Counted from the stretch's first letter, positions 19,568 through 28,742 are shown. The stretch: 64,000 nucleotides of DNA from Oscillatoria salina IIICB1 (GCF_020144665.1 NZ_JAAHBQ010000010.1:1-64000); one strand, 5' to 3'. Numbers and translations: made by a program. Notes: a model not told the origin generated them from the sequence alone.

Positions 19568-19597
19568 TGTAGAGACGTTGTATACAACGTCTCTACA
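19568..19597. repeat. Perfect 30-bp palindrome (dispersed repeat family)
   Basis: The sequence TGTAGAGACGTTGTA is followed directly by its exact reverse complement. Close copies occur at 31355-31384 and 34014-34037, so this is a repeat family that lies next to genes. It may act as a bidirectional terminator or transcript stabiliser; there is no T-run. Confidence 0.75.
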
Positions 19598-19647
19598 CAA
19601 TTTCATCTAGCGTAGATAAAGCAAATTAATGTTAATTGTTCTTGTTT

Positions 19648-19790
19648 CCCCATTCACAATTCCTAATCACCAATCCCCAGTCCCCAGTCCCCAGTCCCCA
19701 GTCCCCAACAGTGCGCGTTCCCTAGCGCCGTGCGACGGCGCGGGGTCGCACTGCAATCCCCAATCCCTAATCACCAATCCCGAAATATTT
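19648..19790. repeat. Heptamer repeat block (AGTCCCC / AATCCCC)
   Basis: CAGTCCC and CCAATCC units repeat several times (for example four consecutive AGTCCCC units at about 19679-19706), followed by a short GC-rich palindrome-containing stretch (GCGCCGTGCGACGGCGC). Reading through it produces a false N-terminal extension on the next gene. Confidence 0.7.
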
Positions 19791-19844
19791 GGTAATAAAT
19801 GGTTAAGTAGATATTTACTTGCAGTTAACCAAAGGAGATTTTCC

Positions 19845-20264
19845 GTGAACGCAGCCGAACAAGCAAAGGGTTTAGAAGTTGCTAGTAAAATCGCCTCGAT
19901 TGTGACTTTGTTCAAGTCTCAGTTTCCCGACGCAAAAGCCGATCTCAAACCCTGGAAAAATGACCCTGATACCCGCGAGTTGGTCGATCCTGACTCGATC
20001 GATATTGGCTTTCACTTCCCTGGTTGGAGTAGAAAAATTCAAAGCCGTAGCATCTTAGTACAGATTCGTTTTTACGAAGATCCTTTGGATAAATCGACCA
20101 AACTGATTGGTTTGGAAACCGCAGGATTTAATCACCAAGGACAAGCGTGGCGACTTTCAACGGTTGATAACTGGCAATTAGTGGGTAATTATCAACCTAC
20201 ACCAGATGTGGGCGAAAAGCTGAAAAACTTTTGCCGCCAGGTTTTTGAGTTATTCAATAGCTAA
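19845..20264 (+). CDS. Conserved cyanobacterial protein of unknown function
   Basis: The GTG at 19845 follows AAAGGAGA with good spacing and gives 139 residues (MNAAEQAKGLEVASKI). An upstream ATG at 19629 would only translate the repeat block. The protein is soluble, with a helical N-terminus, a segment rich in charged residues (WKNDPDTRELVDPDSIDIGF) and a beta-rich middle (SRSILVQIRFYED, TKLIGLETAGF). No catalytic motif is recognised. It ends 2 bp from the convergent DCC-family gene. Confidence 0.75.
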   Translation: MNAAEQAKGLEVASKIASIVTLFKSQFPDAKADLKPWKNDPDTRELVDPDSIDIGFHFPGWSRKIQSRSILVQIRFYEDPLDKSTKLIGLETAGFNHQGQAWRLSTVDNWQLVGNYQPTPDVGEKLKNFCRQVFELFNS

Positions 20265-20266
20265 GT

Positions 20267-20674
20267 TTAATTGGGTGCGTTCTTAGCAGCGCACCCAAAA
20301 GGAGAATGATACGTTGTCTCCCTTTTCCCAAACCAAGTGTAACGGTTATCGCGTAGTTGTTCGTAAGCGCGATCGCCGATCCATTTCATTCCTGGTAGCG
20401 ATCGATAAGCGGCAATGAATAAATCCCCCGCAGGTAACAAATTTACTATTTCCTCGGCTGCTGCTGCACCTTGCCAGCGACGATCGTGTTTTTCATTATC
20501 GATCAAAATCATCCCTAGTTCGCAATCTTTGGGACTAATCTCGAACTTTTGCAACATTTCTTCGTTTTGCATCGGCGTGTAATCGAATAGCTGAGCGCGA
20601 TCGAAGTTTTCTAAGAGTTGCGTAAAAGTTACGCAAAGGTTGCAGTTACCATCATAAATAACGTGATATCTCAT
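20267..20674 (-). CDS. DCC-family thiol-disulfide oxidoreductase-like protein (DUF393)
   Basis: This 135-residue protein starts YHVIYDGNCNLCVTF, the DxxCxxC signature of the DCC (DUF393) family, whose members are thioredoxin-fold-like proteins of poorly defined redox function. The middle has RWQGAAAAEEIVNLLPAGD and LPGMKWIGDRAYEQLRDNRY, both typical of the family. There is no signal peptide, so it is cytoplasmic. It is a single gene with its promoter in the 118-bp gap shared with the SLH gene. Confidence 0.85.
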   Translation of the reverse strand: MRYHVIYDGNCNLCVTFTQLLENFDRAQLFDYTPMQNEEMLQKFEISPKDCELGMILIDNEKHDRRWQGAAAAEEIVNLLPAGDLFIAAYRSLPGMKWIGDRAYEQLRDNRYTWFGKRETTYHSPFGCAAKNAPN

Positions 20675-20792
20675 CTTGATAAAAGTTATGAAAAATTATT
20701 ACAATCTTGAGTAATTCTAGTTTATACATATTATTGGAGGCTGAATACCGAAACGTCTCACTAAAATTTAAACTGACGTGAGGTGTAAACAG

Positions 20793-22244
20793 ATGCAAGC
20801 AAAGCAATTGAGAGGGGTAACGAAAGTAACGCTGACTATTTTATCCACAGTGTTTACTTGTTTTCGAGTAACTTTACCAGCATCAGCACAAAACTTTAGC
20901 GACATTCGGGGTCACTGGGGACAAGTTTGCATCGAACAGTTAGCCCAGCGACAAATTATTAAAGGTTATCCTGATGGAACTTTTAAACCTAATAATGTCG
21001 TGAATCGGGCTGAATTTGCTGTCGCGACAAACAATGCTTTCCCTGATGCTACCACAGTACGCAATCCAGTAGAATTTGTTGATATTCCTTCTAACCATTG
21101 GGCGGCGGTTAAGATTAAAAATTCTTATCAAACAGGGTTTATTTCTAGCTATCCAGGTGGCTTATTTCGACCGAGAGAAGAAATTACGCGATCGCAAGCT
21201 TTAGCAGGTTTAGCCAGTGGCTTAAATTATTCTCCCACGAAATCTGCTACAGCAATCCTAAATTCTGCCTTCGCTGATGCTAATGAAATTCGCGAATTCT
21301 ATCGCGAAGATATTGCTGCGGCTACAGAACATAATTTAGTCGTAATTAAACCAGGTTCGGAATCTTTTCGCACCCAACGTCTTAATCCTAACGAATTGGT
21401 AACTAGAGCTGAATTAGCTACTTTTTTGTGTCAAGCCTTAATTGAACCTAGCATAGTTTCTCAACAATATATCGCCAAAACTGACCGCTATGAAGCTATT
21501 TCTGAAAAAGCCGAATCAGGTAGCACCAAGGCGGAACTTATTTATCAAAAAGGCGGCGAATTAGAAGCTGGTAAACCACTGGCTGCTAATATTCGCTTAC
21601 AAGTTACTCGCTACGGGAGTACGCTTTTAGATCGACCAGTTAAAGCCCTTTCTACAGAACAAAGTCGCGAACTGAATTTAGTTAAATTACGCACTGTTCG
21701 CGATCTAGATGGCAACGGCGAACCAGAAATTGTTGTCGATTTATTTGCGCCAAATCCTCAGCAAAATTGCTGTAATATTTCTTTGATTTATGACTATCAA
21801 TCTGAACGCAGTCGCTATACAGCTAGCGAACATTCTTGGTTCGATGGTGACTACAAAATTCAAGATGTAGATAAAAATAATGTCCCTGAATTTCACGCTA
21901 TTAATCAGGTTTGGGAAAAGTTGGTTGGTAAAGATTTAACTGCGGCTTATCCGCTTTTGATTTTGCAGTATCGTCAGGGTAAACTGGAAAATGTTACTCG
22001 CGAATATCCAGATTCGGTTTATAATGATGCTTATCGACTTTGGAGAGAATATCAACAAGCAAAAGCAAGTAATAAAAATTTTGCTCCGATTTTTTTATAC
22101 GGCTATATGGCAAATAAATATTTATTAGGTCAAGAAGAGGATGGTTGGGAAAGAGTAAGACAAGTTTATCAAGGAGAAGATAAAGAACAATTTATCACTC
22201 GAATCCAAGATTTTCTCGCAACTAATGGTTATCTTGAAAATTAG
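20793..22244 (+). CDS. SLH-domain surface protein
   Basis: The ATG at 20793 lies behind GAGGTG; a GTG at 20778 would add 5 residues. The 483-residue product has a signal peptide (cleavage near LPASAQ, residue about 33). Three S-layer-homology units follow (NFSDIRGHWGQ..., EFVDIPSNHWAA..., AFADANEIREFYREDI...) at about 35-215. The C-terminal half contains a FG-GAP-like Asp-rich motif (RDLDGNGEPEIVVDLF, about 310) and DVDKNNVPEFHAI. SLH units probably bind the cell wall or outer-membrane-associated glycan. The C-terminal domain resembles calcium-binding repeats; its role is unknown. Confidence 0.85.
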   Translation: MQAKQLRGVTKVTLTILSTVFTCFRVTLPASAQNFSDIRGHWGQVCIEQLAQRQIIKGYPDGTFKPNNVVNRAEFAVATNNAFPDATTVRNPVEFVDIPSNHWAAVKIKNSYQTGFISSYPGGLFRPREEITRSQALAGLASGLNYSPTKSATAILNSAFADANEIREFYREDIAAATEHNLVVIKPGSESFRTQRLNPNELVTRAELATFLCQALIEPSIVSQQYIAKTDRYEAISEKAESGSTKAELIYQKGGELEAGKPLAANIRLQVTRYGSTLLDRPVKALSTEQSRELNLVKLRTVRDLDGNGEPEIVVDLFAPNPQQNCCNISLIYDYQSERSRYTASEHSWFDGDYKIQDVDKNNVPEFHAINQVWEKLVGKDLTAAYPLLILQYRQGKLENVTREYPDSVYNDAYRLWREYQQAKASNKNFAPIFLYGYMANKYLLGQEEDGWERVRQVYQGEDKEQFITRIQDFLATNGYLEN

Positions 22245-22249
22245 GGTAT

Positions 22250-22395
22250 TGGGGATTAGTGATTGGGGATTGGGGATTGGGAAATTGGGGATTAGGAAAT
22301 TGGGGATTAGTGATTGGGGATTAGGGATTTTGGTAACTGATAATTGATAACTGGTAAATGCGGGTACGTGCTAACTGATAAATGTTAACTGATAA
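22250..22395. repeat. Heptamer (GGGGATT) block followed by AACTGATAA repeats
   Basis: The whole spacer between the SLH and Hsp70-WD40 genes consists of GGGGATTAGTGATT-like units (22250-22330) and then TAACTGATAA-like units (22334-22395). The second block runs into the start codon of the next gene, leaving no recognisable ribosome binding site. Confidence 0.75.
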
Positions 22396-24945
22396 ATGAC
22401 TATTATAGCTATTGATTTCGGTACTACTAATACAGTTGTTTCTTGTTTAGACTCTGGAGAAGAAACTACAAAAACGCTCAATTTAACCGAAATTTCTCGT
22501 CAATGTACTAGCCAAAATGGTGAAGTAAATGTCGTGCCTTCTGTGGTATTTATTCGCGATTCTGAGACGAAGTTAGTTGGTGAGGCTGTTCGCAAACAAA
22601 ATTTGGGTAAAGACGCGCCAGAACGACTATTTCATGGCTTTAAAAAGGATTTAGCCGCCGAATACAGACCCCCAGCTAGGGAAATCGAGGGGGAAACTTA
22701 TACGACTGAAGCGATCGCGGAATTTTTCCTCTTACAAATTTGGCAAAAAGTCTTAGCACAAAATATTACACCTAGTCAAGTAATTTTGACTGCACCAATT
22801 GCCACTTTTCCACGTTATCTTAACTGGTTGCAAAACTTAGGAGAACAATTAAATCTCCCGACGCAAATAATTGACGAAGCGACCGCAGCCGCTTATGGTT
22901 ACAAAGTAACTAATCCTGGTTCAATTGTGTTAGTAGTAGATTTTGGTGCTACTAGTTTAGATTTAAGCTTGGTGAATATTGTTGCAGCTTCCCCAGGACA
23001 AAAAGTCTTAAAATCCGAACTTCTCGCTCATACAGAAGCTTTCTTAGGTGGAGTGGATATCGATCGCGCGATCGCGGAAAACCATCTGCAAAAAATTGGT
23101 TCCTCGCGAACTTCCACCCGACAAAACGATTGGCAAAATTTACTCATAGCAGCCGAACAAATCAAAATCCAACTTGCTACCAACCCTGAAGCCAAGATCG
23201 ACGAGATCGAGTTAAATCAGCGAGAGTTTGCCGCAATTTTACACTCCAATTCAATTTTACCACAAATCGAAAACGCGATCGCCGAAATTTTAGCTTCCGC
23301 CCTCGGCAAAGGTATTAGTCAAGAACAAATCAACCAAGTCTTATTAGTAGGCGGTAGCTGTCAAATTCCACCCATACAACAATTATTTATTAATAAATTT
23401 GGACAAGAAAAAATTAAAGCAGATTTGTCTCTTGTAGCCGTAGTCAAAGGCGCACTAGAATTAGGAAAAATTATTGGTACAAAAAATTATCTTCAACACA
23501 GTTATGCAATTCGCCTTTGGAACCCCGAAACAGAAAATTATTTTTATCAAACTTTATTAGCCAAAGGGACTTCCTACCCAACCGAAAAACCGCAAACAAT
23601 TACGTTACAAGCTGCCCAAAATAACCAAAGAGAAATTAGATTAGAAATAGGAGAACTCAGAAACGTCGCCGCAGTCGAAGTCACTTATAACTCTCAAGGT
23701 CAAATTACCAGCAACGAACTCCCCCAACAAACTGAATTTAACTTACTCTCAAAAGAGACAAACCAAGCTTGTGTTATCGACCTAAATCCTAACGCACAAA
23801 CAGGAATAGATCGCCTTAAATTGGATGTAGAAATCAATCCTCAAGGAAATTTATTACTCACAATTCGCGACTTGCTAACCAAGCAAATCTTACTCGGAAG
23901 AGTAACAATGGTAGCTAATCCTAATCCCCCCACAATGATGAATGGAATCCCTACAAATGGTGCAAGTTTAGGTGGATTAGCAGGAACTAAAAAACGGCTG
24001 GGAATTGAAACTACCGAAGCAGAAGAAACAGAACCAGCAAATTCCCCAGCAGTGATAGATTGGAGTTTATTATCATGTCGCTACAATCTCACTGGACATA
24101 GTAAGAAAATCACCTCTTTAGCAATTACTCCCGACGGACAAATTTTAGCTAGTGGAAGTGGCGATAAAACGATTCGTTTGTGGCATTTAGCCACCGGAAG
24201 ATGGTGGCGAACTCTTACCAGTCATACAGCTACAGTTACATCTTTAAAAATTAGTCCTGATGGGAAACTTCTAGCGAGCGGCAGTCAAGATAAAACCGTG
24301 CGTTTGTGGTACTTACGCAATGGCGAATGTTTGCGAATTTATCAAGATTATCGCGAACCCATTTTTGCGGTTGAATTTAATAGTAATGGACAATTACTTT
24401 TGACGGGAGGCTGGGAAACAAATATTACTATCCGAGAATTATTTGGCAGAAATTTACCGCAAAAAATTCCCGCCCATCAAGGCGGAGTTACGGCAATTGT
24501 TGGTAGCCCAAACGAAGAAAGTTTTGTTAGTTGTGGCGAAAATAAAATTAAATTGTGGAGTTTGTCAACAAGAGAATTAATTCATACATTTACTAGCGAC
24601 AACGCTTTAATTTCTTGTCTGGCAATTAGCCCTAATGGACAGTTACTTGCTGCGGGCGGAAATAACCTAAAATTGTGGCATTTAGGAACGGGAGAGTTAA
24701 TTCATACTTTAGCTGGTAGTTCCGTTGGAGTTGCTTCAGTTAGTTTTAGTCCCGACGGACAAATCTTAGCTAGCGGAGTTTATGGTAAAATTGACTTATG
24801 GGATGTAAGTTCTGGGGAATTAGTGCGGAGTTTGAGCGGACATTCGGGTGAAGTTGCGGCTGTTACTTTTCAGGGAAATAAGTTAGTTAGTGGCGATGGA
24901 GATGGGATTATTAAAGTTTGGTCAGTTGGTGATAGTAGCGATTGA
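22396..24945 (+). CDS. Hsp70-family ATPase fused to WD40 beta-propeller
   Basis: Residues 1-370 are an Hsp70/actin-type nucleotide-binding domain: phosphate-1 motif IAIDFGTTNTVVSC at 4-17, ILTAPIATFPRYL, IIDEATAAAYGY and phosphate-2 VLVVDFGATSLDLSL, then VLLVGGSCQIPPIQ. About 370-510 form a shortened substrate-binding-like part without the usual C-terminal lid. After a linker, residues 565-849 form seven WD40 units with the usual GH...WD pattern (SPDGKLLASGSQDKTVRLW and similar). Hsp70 domains use ATP to hold clients; the propeller would add a protein-binding surface. Many WD repeats lack the final Asp-His pair. The upstream gap is only repeats. Confidence 0.9.
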   Translation: MTIIAIDFGTTNTVVSCLDSGEETTKTLNLTEISRQCTSQNGEVNVVPSVVFIRDSETKLVGEAVRKQNLGKDAPERLFHGFKKDLAAEYRPPAREIEGETYTTEAIAEFFLLQIWQKVLAQNITPSQVILTAPIATFPRYLNWLQNLGEQLNLPTQIIDEATAAAYGYKVTNPGSIVLVVDFGATSLDLSLVNIVAASPGQKVLKSELLAHTEAFLGGVDIDRAIAENHLQKIGSSRTSTRQNDWQNLLIAAEQIKIQLATNPEAKIDEIELNQREFAAILHSNSILPQIENAIAEILASALGKGISQEQINQVLLVGGSCQIPPIQQLFINKFGQEKIKADLSLVAVVKGALELGKIIGTKNYLQHSYAIRLWNPETENYFYQTLLAKGTSYPTEKPQTITLQAAQNNQREIRLEIGELRNVAAVEVTYNSQGQITSNELPQQTEFNLLSKETNQACVIDLNPNAQTGIDRLKLDVEINPQGNLLLTIRDLLTKQILLGRVTMVANPNPPTMMNGIPTNGASLGGLAGTKKRLGIETTEAEETEPANSPAVIDWSLLSCRYNLTGHSKKITSLAITPDGQILASGSGDKTIRLWHLATGRWWRTLTSHTATVTSLKISPDGKLLASGSQDKTVRLWYLRNGECLRIYQDYREPIFAVEFNSNGQLLLTGGWETNITIRELFGRNLPQKIPAHQGGVTAIVGSPNEESFVSCGENKIKLWSLSTRELIHTFTSDNALISCLAISPNGQLLAAGGNNLKLWHLGTGELIHTLAGSSVGVASVSFSPDGQILASGVYGKIDLWDVSSGELVRSLSGHSGEVAAVTFQGNKLVSGDGDGIIKVWSVGDSSD

Positions 24946-24961
24946 AAATAATATCAAATCC

Positions 24962-24998
24962 GGTTAATTAGTCATATAGCGGGTAAGATGCCCGCACT
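24962..24998. repeat. Hairpin repeat GGTTAATTAG...GCGGGTAAGATGCCCGC
   Basis: A GCGGG...CCCGC hairpin with a GGTTAATTAGT flank; a second copy in the opposite orientation is at 58899-58936. It lies between the Hsp70-WD40 gene and acnB and could help end transcription, though no T-run follows. Confidence 0.6.
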
Positions 24999-25241
24999 AG
25001 GTGAAATGGTTTAGTATTGTAGTGATCCCATCTTGGTCGCTGTTTTTTAACTATGGTTATTCTTCCGTATTTGATATAATTTTTCGCGCTTCTGGGAAAA
25101 TCTGGCTTGGTCAAGAGTTGCGATCGCCCAATCGTTTAACATATTGTAACAATGAAACCAAACTGGTTCGCTAGTAACCATGCAAAATAGGCGATCGCAG
25201 TAAGCTACATATACCTAACCTAAGAGAGGAGAATCAACCAA

Positions 25242-27851
25242 ATGTTAGAAACATATCGTCAACACACAGCCGAAAGAGAAGCAATGGGGATACCACCCCT
25301 ACCCTTAAACGCACAGCAAACCTCAGAATTGTGTGAATTGCTGAAAAATCCCCCCGAAGGAGAAGCAGAATATCTGTTAGATTTATTGCGCGATCGCATC
25401 CCTCCTGGGGTAGATGAAGCCGCTTACATCAAAGCCGGATTTCTCACCGCCGTAGCCAAAGGTGAAATCAAATGTCCCTTGATTGTACCCCAAGCCGCAA
25501 TCTTCCTTTTAGGAACCATGATTGGCGGCTACAACGTCCAATCCTTAGTCACCCTACTCAAAGCAAAAGATAGCAACATCGCCTCAGCAGCCGCTACCGC
25601 CTTAAGCAAGATTACCTTAGTCTTCGATAGCTTCAACGATGTCTTGCAACTAAGCGAAAAAAACCCCTATGCTAAACAAGTAATCGACGCTTGGGCAAAC
25701 GCCGCTTGGTTCATCGGTCGTCCGAAAGTCCCCGAAACCATCAAAGTCACCGTCTTTAAAGTCCCCGGAGAAACCAACACCGACGACTTATCACCCGCCC
25801 CCCACGCCACCACCCGCCCCGACATTCCCCTTCACGCCCTCGCCATGTTAGAATCCCTCATGCCAGAGGGAATCGCAACCATCACCGAATTAAAGCAAAA
25901 AGGACATCCCGTTGCCTATGTTGGCGATGTCGTCGGCACAGGTTCCTCCCGTAAATCTGCAATCAACTCCTTACTTTGGCACATCGGCGACGACATCCCC
26001 TTCGTACCCAACAAACGAGCCGGAGGTTATATTTTAGGAGGAAAAATCGCCCCCATCTTCTTCAATACTGGCGAAGACTCCGGCGCATTCCCCCTCGAAT
26101 GCGATGTCACCAAAATGAACACCGGAGATGTCATCACCATCCATCCCTACGCAGGCAAAATTACCAACGAAGCAGGCGAAACCATCTCCACCTTCACCCT
26201 CAAACCCGATACCATCCTCGACGAAGTTCGCGCAGGGGGACGCATTCCCCTACTTATCGGACGCGGCTTAACCGACAAAACCCGCGCCGCCATTGGCTTA
26301 GAAACATCAACCATCTTCACCCGTCCCCAACTACCAACCGACACCGGAAAAGGCTACACCCTCGCCCAAAAAATGGTCGGCAAAGCCTGCGGTTTACCCG
26401 GAGTTCGCCCCGGTACATCCTGCGAACCAATTATGACCACCGTTGGTTCCCAAGACACCACCGGACCCATGACACGCGACGAACTCAAAGAACTCGCTTG
26501 TCTCGGCTTCAACGCAGACTTAGTTATCCAAACCTTCTGTCACACCGCCGCTTATCCCAAACCCGTTGACATCCAAACCCACAAAAACCTACCCGACTTC
26601 TTCGCCACTCGCGGCGGTGTCGCCCTACGTCCCGGCGATGGTATCATCCATTCTTGGCTAAACCGGATGTTATTACCAGATACCGTCGGTACAGGTGGCG
26701 ACTCCCACACCCGCTTCCCCTTGGGCATTTCCTTCCCCGCAGGTTCCGGCTTAGTCGCCTTTGCTGCGGCATTAGGTGTCATGCCTTTAGATATGCCCGA
26801 ATCAGTTTTAGTCAAGTTTACCGGGGAATTGCAGCCCGGAGTAACCCTACGAGATATCGTCAATGCTATTCCTTGGGTAGCCATGCAACAAGGTAAACTC
26901 ACAGTCGGCAAAGAAAATAAGCAAAACGTCTTCAACGGACGCATCATGGAAATGGAAGGTTTGCCCGACTTAAAAGTCGAACAAGCTTTTGAATTAACCG
27001 ACGCAACCGCCGAACGTTCCTGCGCTGGTTGTACGATTAAACTAGGCGAAGAAACCGTCAAAGAATATCTTCGTTCCAACATTTCCTTAATGAAAAATAT
27101 GATTGCGCGGGGCTATCAAGACTCGCGGACACTCGCCCGTCGCATCGCCAAAATGGAACAATGGTTGCAAAATCCCGAACTAATGTCCGCCGATGAAAAC
27201 GCCGAATATACTGATGTCATTGAAGTCAACTTAAACGAAATCAAAGAACCAATTGTTGCCGCACCCAACGACCCCGATAATGTTAAATTAATGTCTGAAT
27301 GTGCTGGCGACAAAATTGACGAAGTATTTATCGGTTCCTGCATGACCAATATTGGGCATTATCGCGCCGCCGCGAAAGTGTTAGAAAATGCTGGAAAAGT
27401 TAAAGGACGTTTATGGATTTGTCCACCAACTCGTATGGACGAAAAACAACTGCGCGAAGAAGGAGTTTATGGTGTATTTGCTGCGGCTGGGGCGCGGACA
27501 GAAATGCCCGGATGTTCTCTTTGTATGGGCAACCAAGCCAGAGTAGAAGATAACGCAACTGTCTTTTCTACTTCTACGAGAAACTTCAATAATCGTATGG
27601 GTAAAGGGGCGCGAGTTTATCTTGGTTCGGCAGAATTAGCCGCAGTTTGTGCGTTATTAGGACGCATTCCCACGGTGGAAGAATACCTGGAAATAATCAC
27701 TGAAAAACTTGACCCCTTCGCCGATGAATTATATCGCTATCTCAACTTCGATCAAATTGCTGGATTTGAAGATGAAGGGCGAGTAATTCCTTTGGAAGAA
27801 ATGCCCAAAATAGAAGACATTTTGGGTATGCCGACGGCGGCGGCTAAGTAG
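25242..27851 (+). CDS. acnB: Bifunctional aconitate hydratase 2 / 2-methylisocitrate dehydratase (AcnB)
   Basis: This 869-residue AcnB enzyme interconverts citrate and isocitrate and so supplies 2-oxoglutarate for nitrogen assimilation. The HEAT-like N-terminal domain (1-165, MLETYRQHTAER start) and swivel domain (about 170-330, including VGTGSSRKSAIN) come first, the AcnB domain order. The Fe-S cluster Cys residues are in GSCMTNIGH (near 700) and GCSLCMGNQ (near 760). The substrate-binding GGDSHTRFP is near 485. A strong ribosome binding site, AGAGAGGAG, precedes the ATG. A hairpin terminator follows. Codon use is C-rich compared with its neighbours, as in a highly expressed gene. Confidence 0.97.
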   Translation: MLETYRQHTAEREAMGIPPLPLNAQQTSELCELLKNPPEGEAEYLLDLLRDRIPPGVDEAAYIKAGFLTAVAKGEIKCPLIVPQAAIFLLGTMIGGYNVQSLVTLLKAKDSNIASAAATALSKITLVFDSFNDVLQLSEKNPYAKQVIDAWANAAWFIGRPKVPETIKVTVFKVPGETNTDDLSPAPHATTRPDIPLHALAMLESLMPEGIATITELKQKGHPVAYVGDVVGTGSSRKSAINSLLWHIGDDIPFVPNKRAGGYILGGKIAPIFFNTGEDSGAFPLECDVTKMNTGDVITIHPYAGKITNEAGETISTFTLKPDTILDEVRAGGRIPLLIGRGLTDKTRAAIGLETSTIFTRPQLPTDTGKGYTLAQKMVGKACGLPGVRPGTSCEPIMTTVGSQDTTGPMTRDELKELACLGFNADLVIQTFCHTAAYPKPVDIQTHKNLPDFFATRGGVALRPGDGIIHSWLNRMLLPDTVGTGGDSHTRFPLGISFPAGSGLVAFAAALGVMPLDMPESVLVKFTGELQPGVTLRDIVNAIPWVAMQQGKLTVGKENKQNVFNGRIMEMEGLPDLKVEQAFELTDATAERSCAGCTIKLGEETVKEYLRSNISLMKNMIARGYQDSRTLARRIAKMEQWLQNPELMSADENAEYTDVIEVNLNEIKEPIVAAPNDPDNVKLMSECAGDKIDEVFIGSCMTNIGHYRAAAKVLENAGKVKGRLWICPPTRMDEKQLREEGVYGVFAAAGARTEMPGCSLCMGNQARVEDNATVFSTSTRNFNNRMGKGARVYLGSAELAAVCALLGRIPTVEEYLEIITEKLDPFADELYRYLNFDQIAGFEDEGRVIPLEEMPKIEDILGMPTAAAK

Positions 27852-27861
27852 TTATAATTGG

Positions 27862-27893
27862 AGAGTGGGCTTTGGCTCACTCTTTGATTTTTT
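27862..27893 (+). terminator. Rho-independent terminator of acnB
   Basis: Inverted repeat AGAGTGGGC / GCTCACTCT with a TTTG loop, followed by TTGATTTTTT. It starts 11 bp after the acnB stop and separates it from the XisH gene. A related hairpin recurs at 28691. Confidence 0.8.
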
Positions 27894-27913
27894 CTCCGTG
27901 TAGTTGAGTAATT

Positions 27914-28330
27914 ATGCCCGCGAAGGATAGTTATCATGATGCTGTGAAAAATGCTTTAATTAAGGATGGTTGGGAGATTACCGCCGACCCTTATCCGATT
28001 AGATATCAAGAAATTCGACTTTTTGCTGACCTTGCTGGAGAAAAGACTCTTTCTGCTACGAAATCAGGAAAACAAATTGTGATTGAAGTTAAAAGTTTTC
28101 TGGGTCGTTCGGCAATGCGTGAATTTGAAACAGCGTTAGGTCAATATCTTATTTATCGCGCTTTTCTTTCTGTCAAGAAAGCTGATTATACAATTTATTT
28201 AGCGATTGGTAAAAAGATTCATGAAGATTTTTTTCAGCAAAAAGCGATTAAATTTATTTTGCAGGAATACCAAGTTTTTTTATTAGTTATTGATTTTGAT
28301 AAGGAGGAAATTGTTGAATGGATAAGTTAA
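27914..28330 (+). CDS. xisH: XisH-family protein, first copy
   Basis: This 138-residue protein matches XisH, one of the factors needed with XisI for fdxN-element excision in heterocystous cyanobacteria. It starts [20 protein letters not shown], has the restriction-endonuclease-like strand KQIVIEVKSF (Glu-x-Lys at about 60), then REFETALGQYLIYR. The family is linked to the PD-(D/E)XK nuclease fold; activity has not been shown here. The gene overlaps the XisI gene by 13 bp. No xisF recombinase or fdxN element is in the window, so its present role is unclear. It is the first of two tandem copies. Confidence 0.9.
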   Translation: MPAKDSYHDAVKNALIKDGWEITADPYPIRYQEIRLFADLAGEKTLSATKSGKQIVIEVKSFLGRSAMREFETALGQYLIYRAFLSVKKADYTIYLAIGKKIHEDFFQQKAIKFILQEYQVFLLVIDFDKEEIVEWIS

Positions 28331-28659
28331 CTTATTATCAAACTGTTATCAAAAAAATATTAAATGAATATGAACGAATTTCTTTACAAGTTCCAGTTTC
28401 TGGTATTGATGAGATTTTTGTGTTTGACGATAATAAGAGTCAGTATTTATGGTATAATGTGGGCTGGGACGAAGGAAAAAGAGTGAAAGGAATTACAATT
28501 TATGTAAGAATTAAAAATGAGAAGATTTATGTTGAGGAAGATTGGACAGAAGAAGGAATTGCAACTGATTTGTTGAGAGAAGGTATCCCGAAAGAAGATA
28601 TTGTTTTGGGTTTCCATCCACCAGAGGCGAGAAAGTTTACCGAATTTGCGATCGCGTAG
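28318..28659 (+). CDS. xisI: XisI-family protein, first copy
   Basis: The 113-residue XisI partner of the preceding XisH starts with MDKLTYYQTVIKKIL and contains the conserved [20 protein letters not shown] near its C-terminus, ending in FTEFAIA. The ATG lies inside the last codons of XisH behind AAGGAGG, so the two are translationally coupled, as in other cyanobacteria. XisI is thought to work with XisH; its biochemical role is not known. It is about two-thirds identical in sequence to the second copy downstream, with a C-terminus that is nearly the same. Confidence 0.9.
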   Translation: MDKLTYYQTVIKKILNEYERISLQVPVSGIDEIFVFDDNKSQYLWYNVGWDEGKRVKGITIYVRIKNEKIYVEEDWTEEGIATDLLREGIPKEDIVLGFHPPEARKFTEFAIA

Positions 28660-28690
28660 CTCAGGGTTGCAGCTAAATAGTTATAATTTT

Positions 28691-28715
28691 AGAGTGAGTC
28701 TTTGGATCTCACTCT
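28691..28715 (+). terminator. Hairpin between the two XisH-XisI units
   Basis: AGAGTGAG pairs with CTCACTCT around a short loop, followed after 10 bases by TTGTTTTTCC. It corresponds by position and sequence to the acnB terminator copied 829 bp upstream, so it was duplicated with the genes. It may terminate the first pair. Confidence 0.6.
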
Positions 28716-28742
28716 CTAAAGCTCTTGTTTTTCCTTAATTTT

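Noticed and set aside
25976..26569. 197-codon plus-strand frame inside acnB (and the antisense frame 26552-27082)
   Set aside because: Both are shadows of the C-rich acnB coding frame; their composition (Arg/His/Pro-rich) is typical of a false frame.
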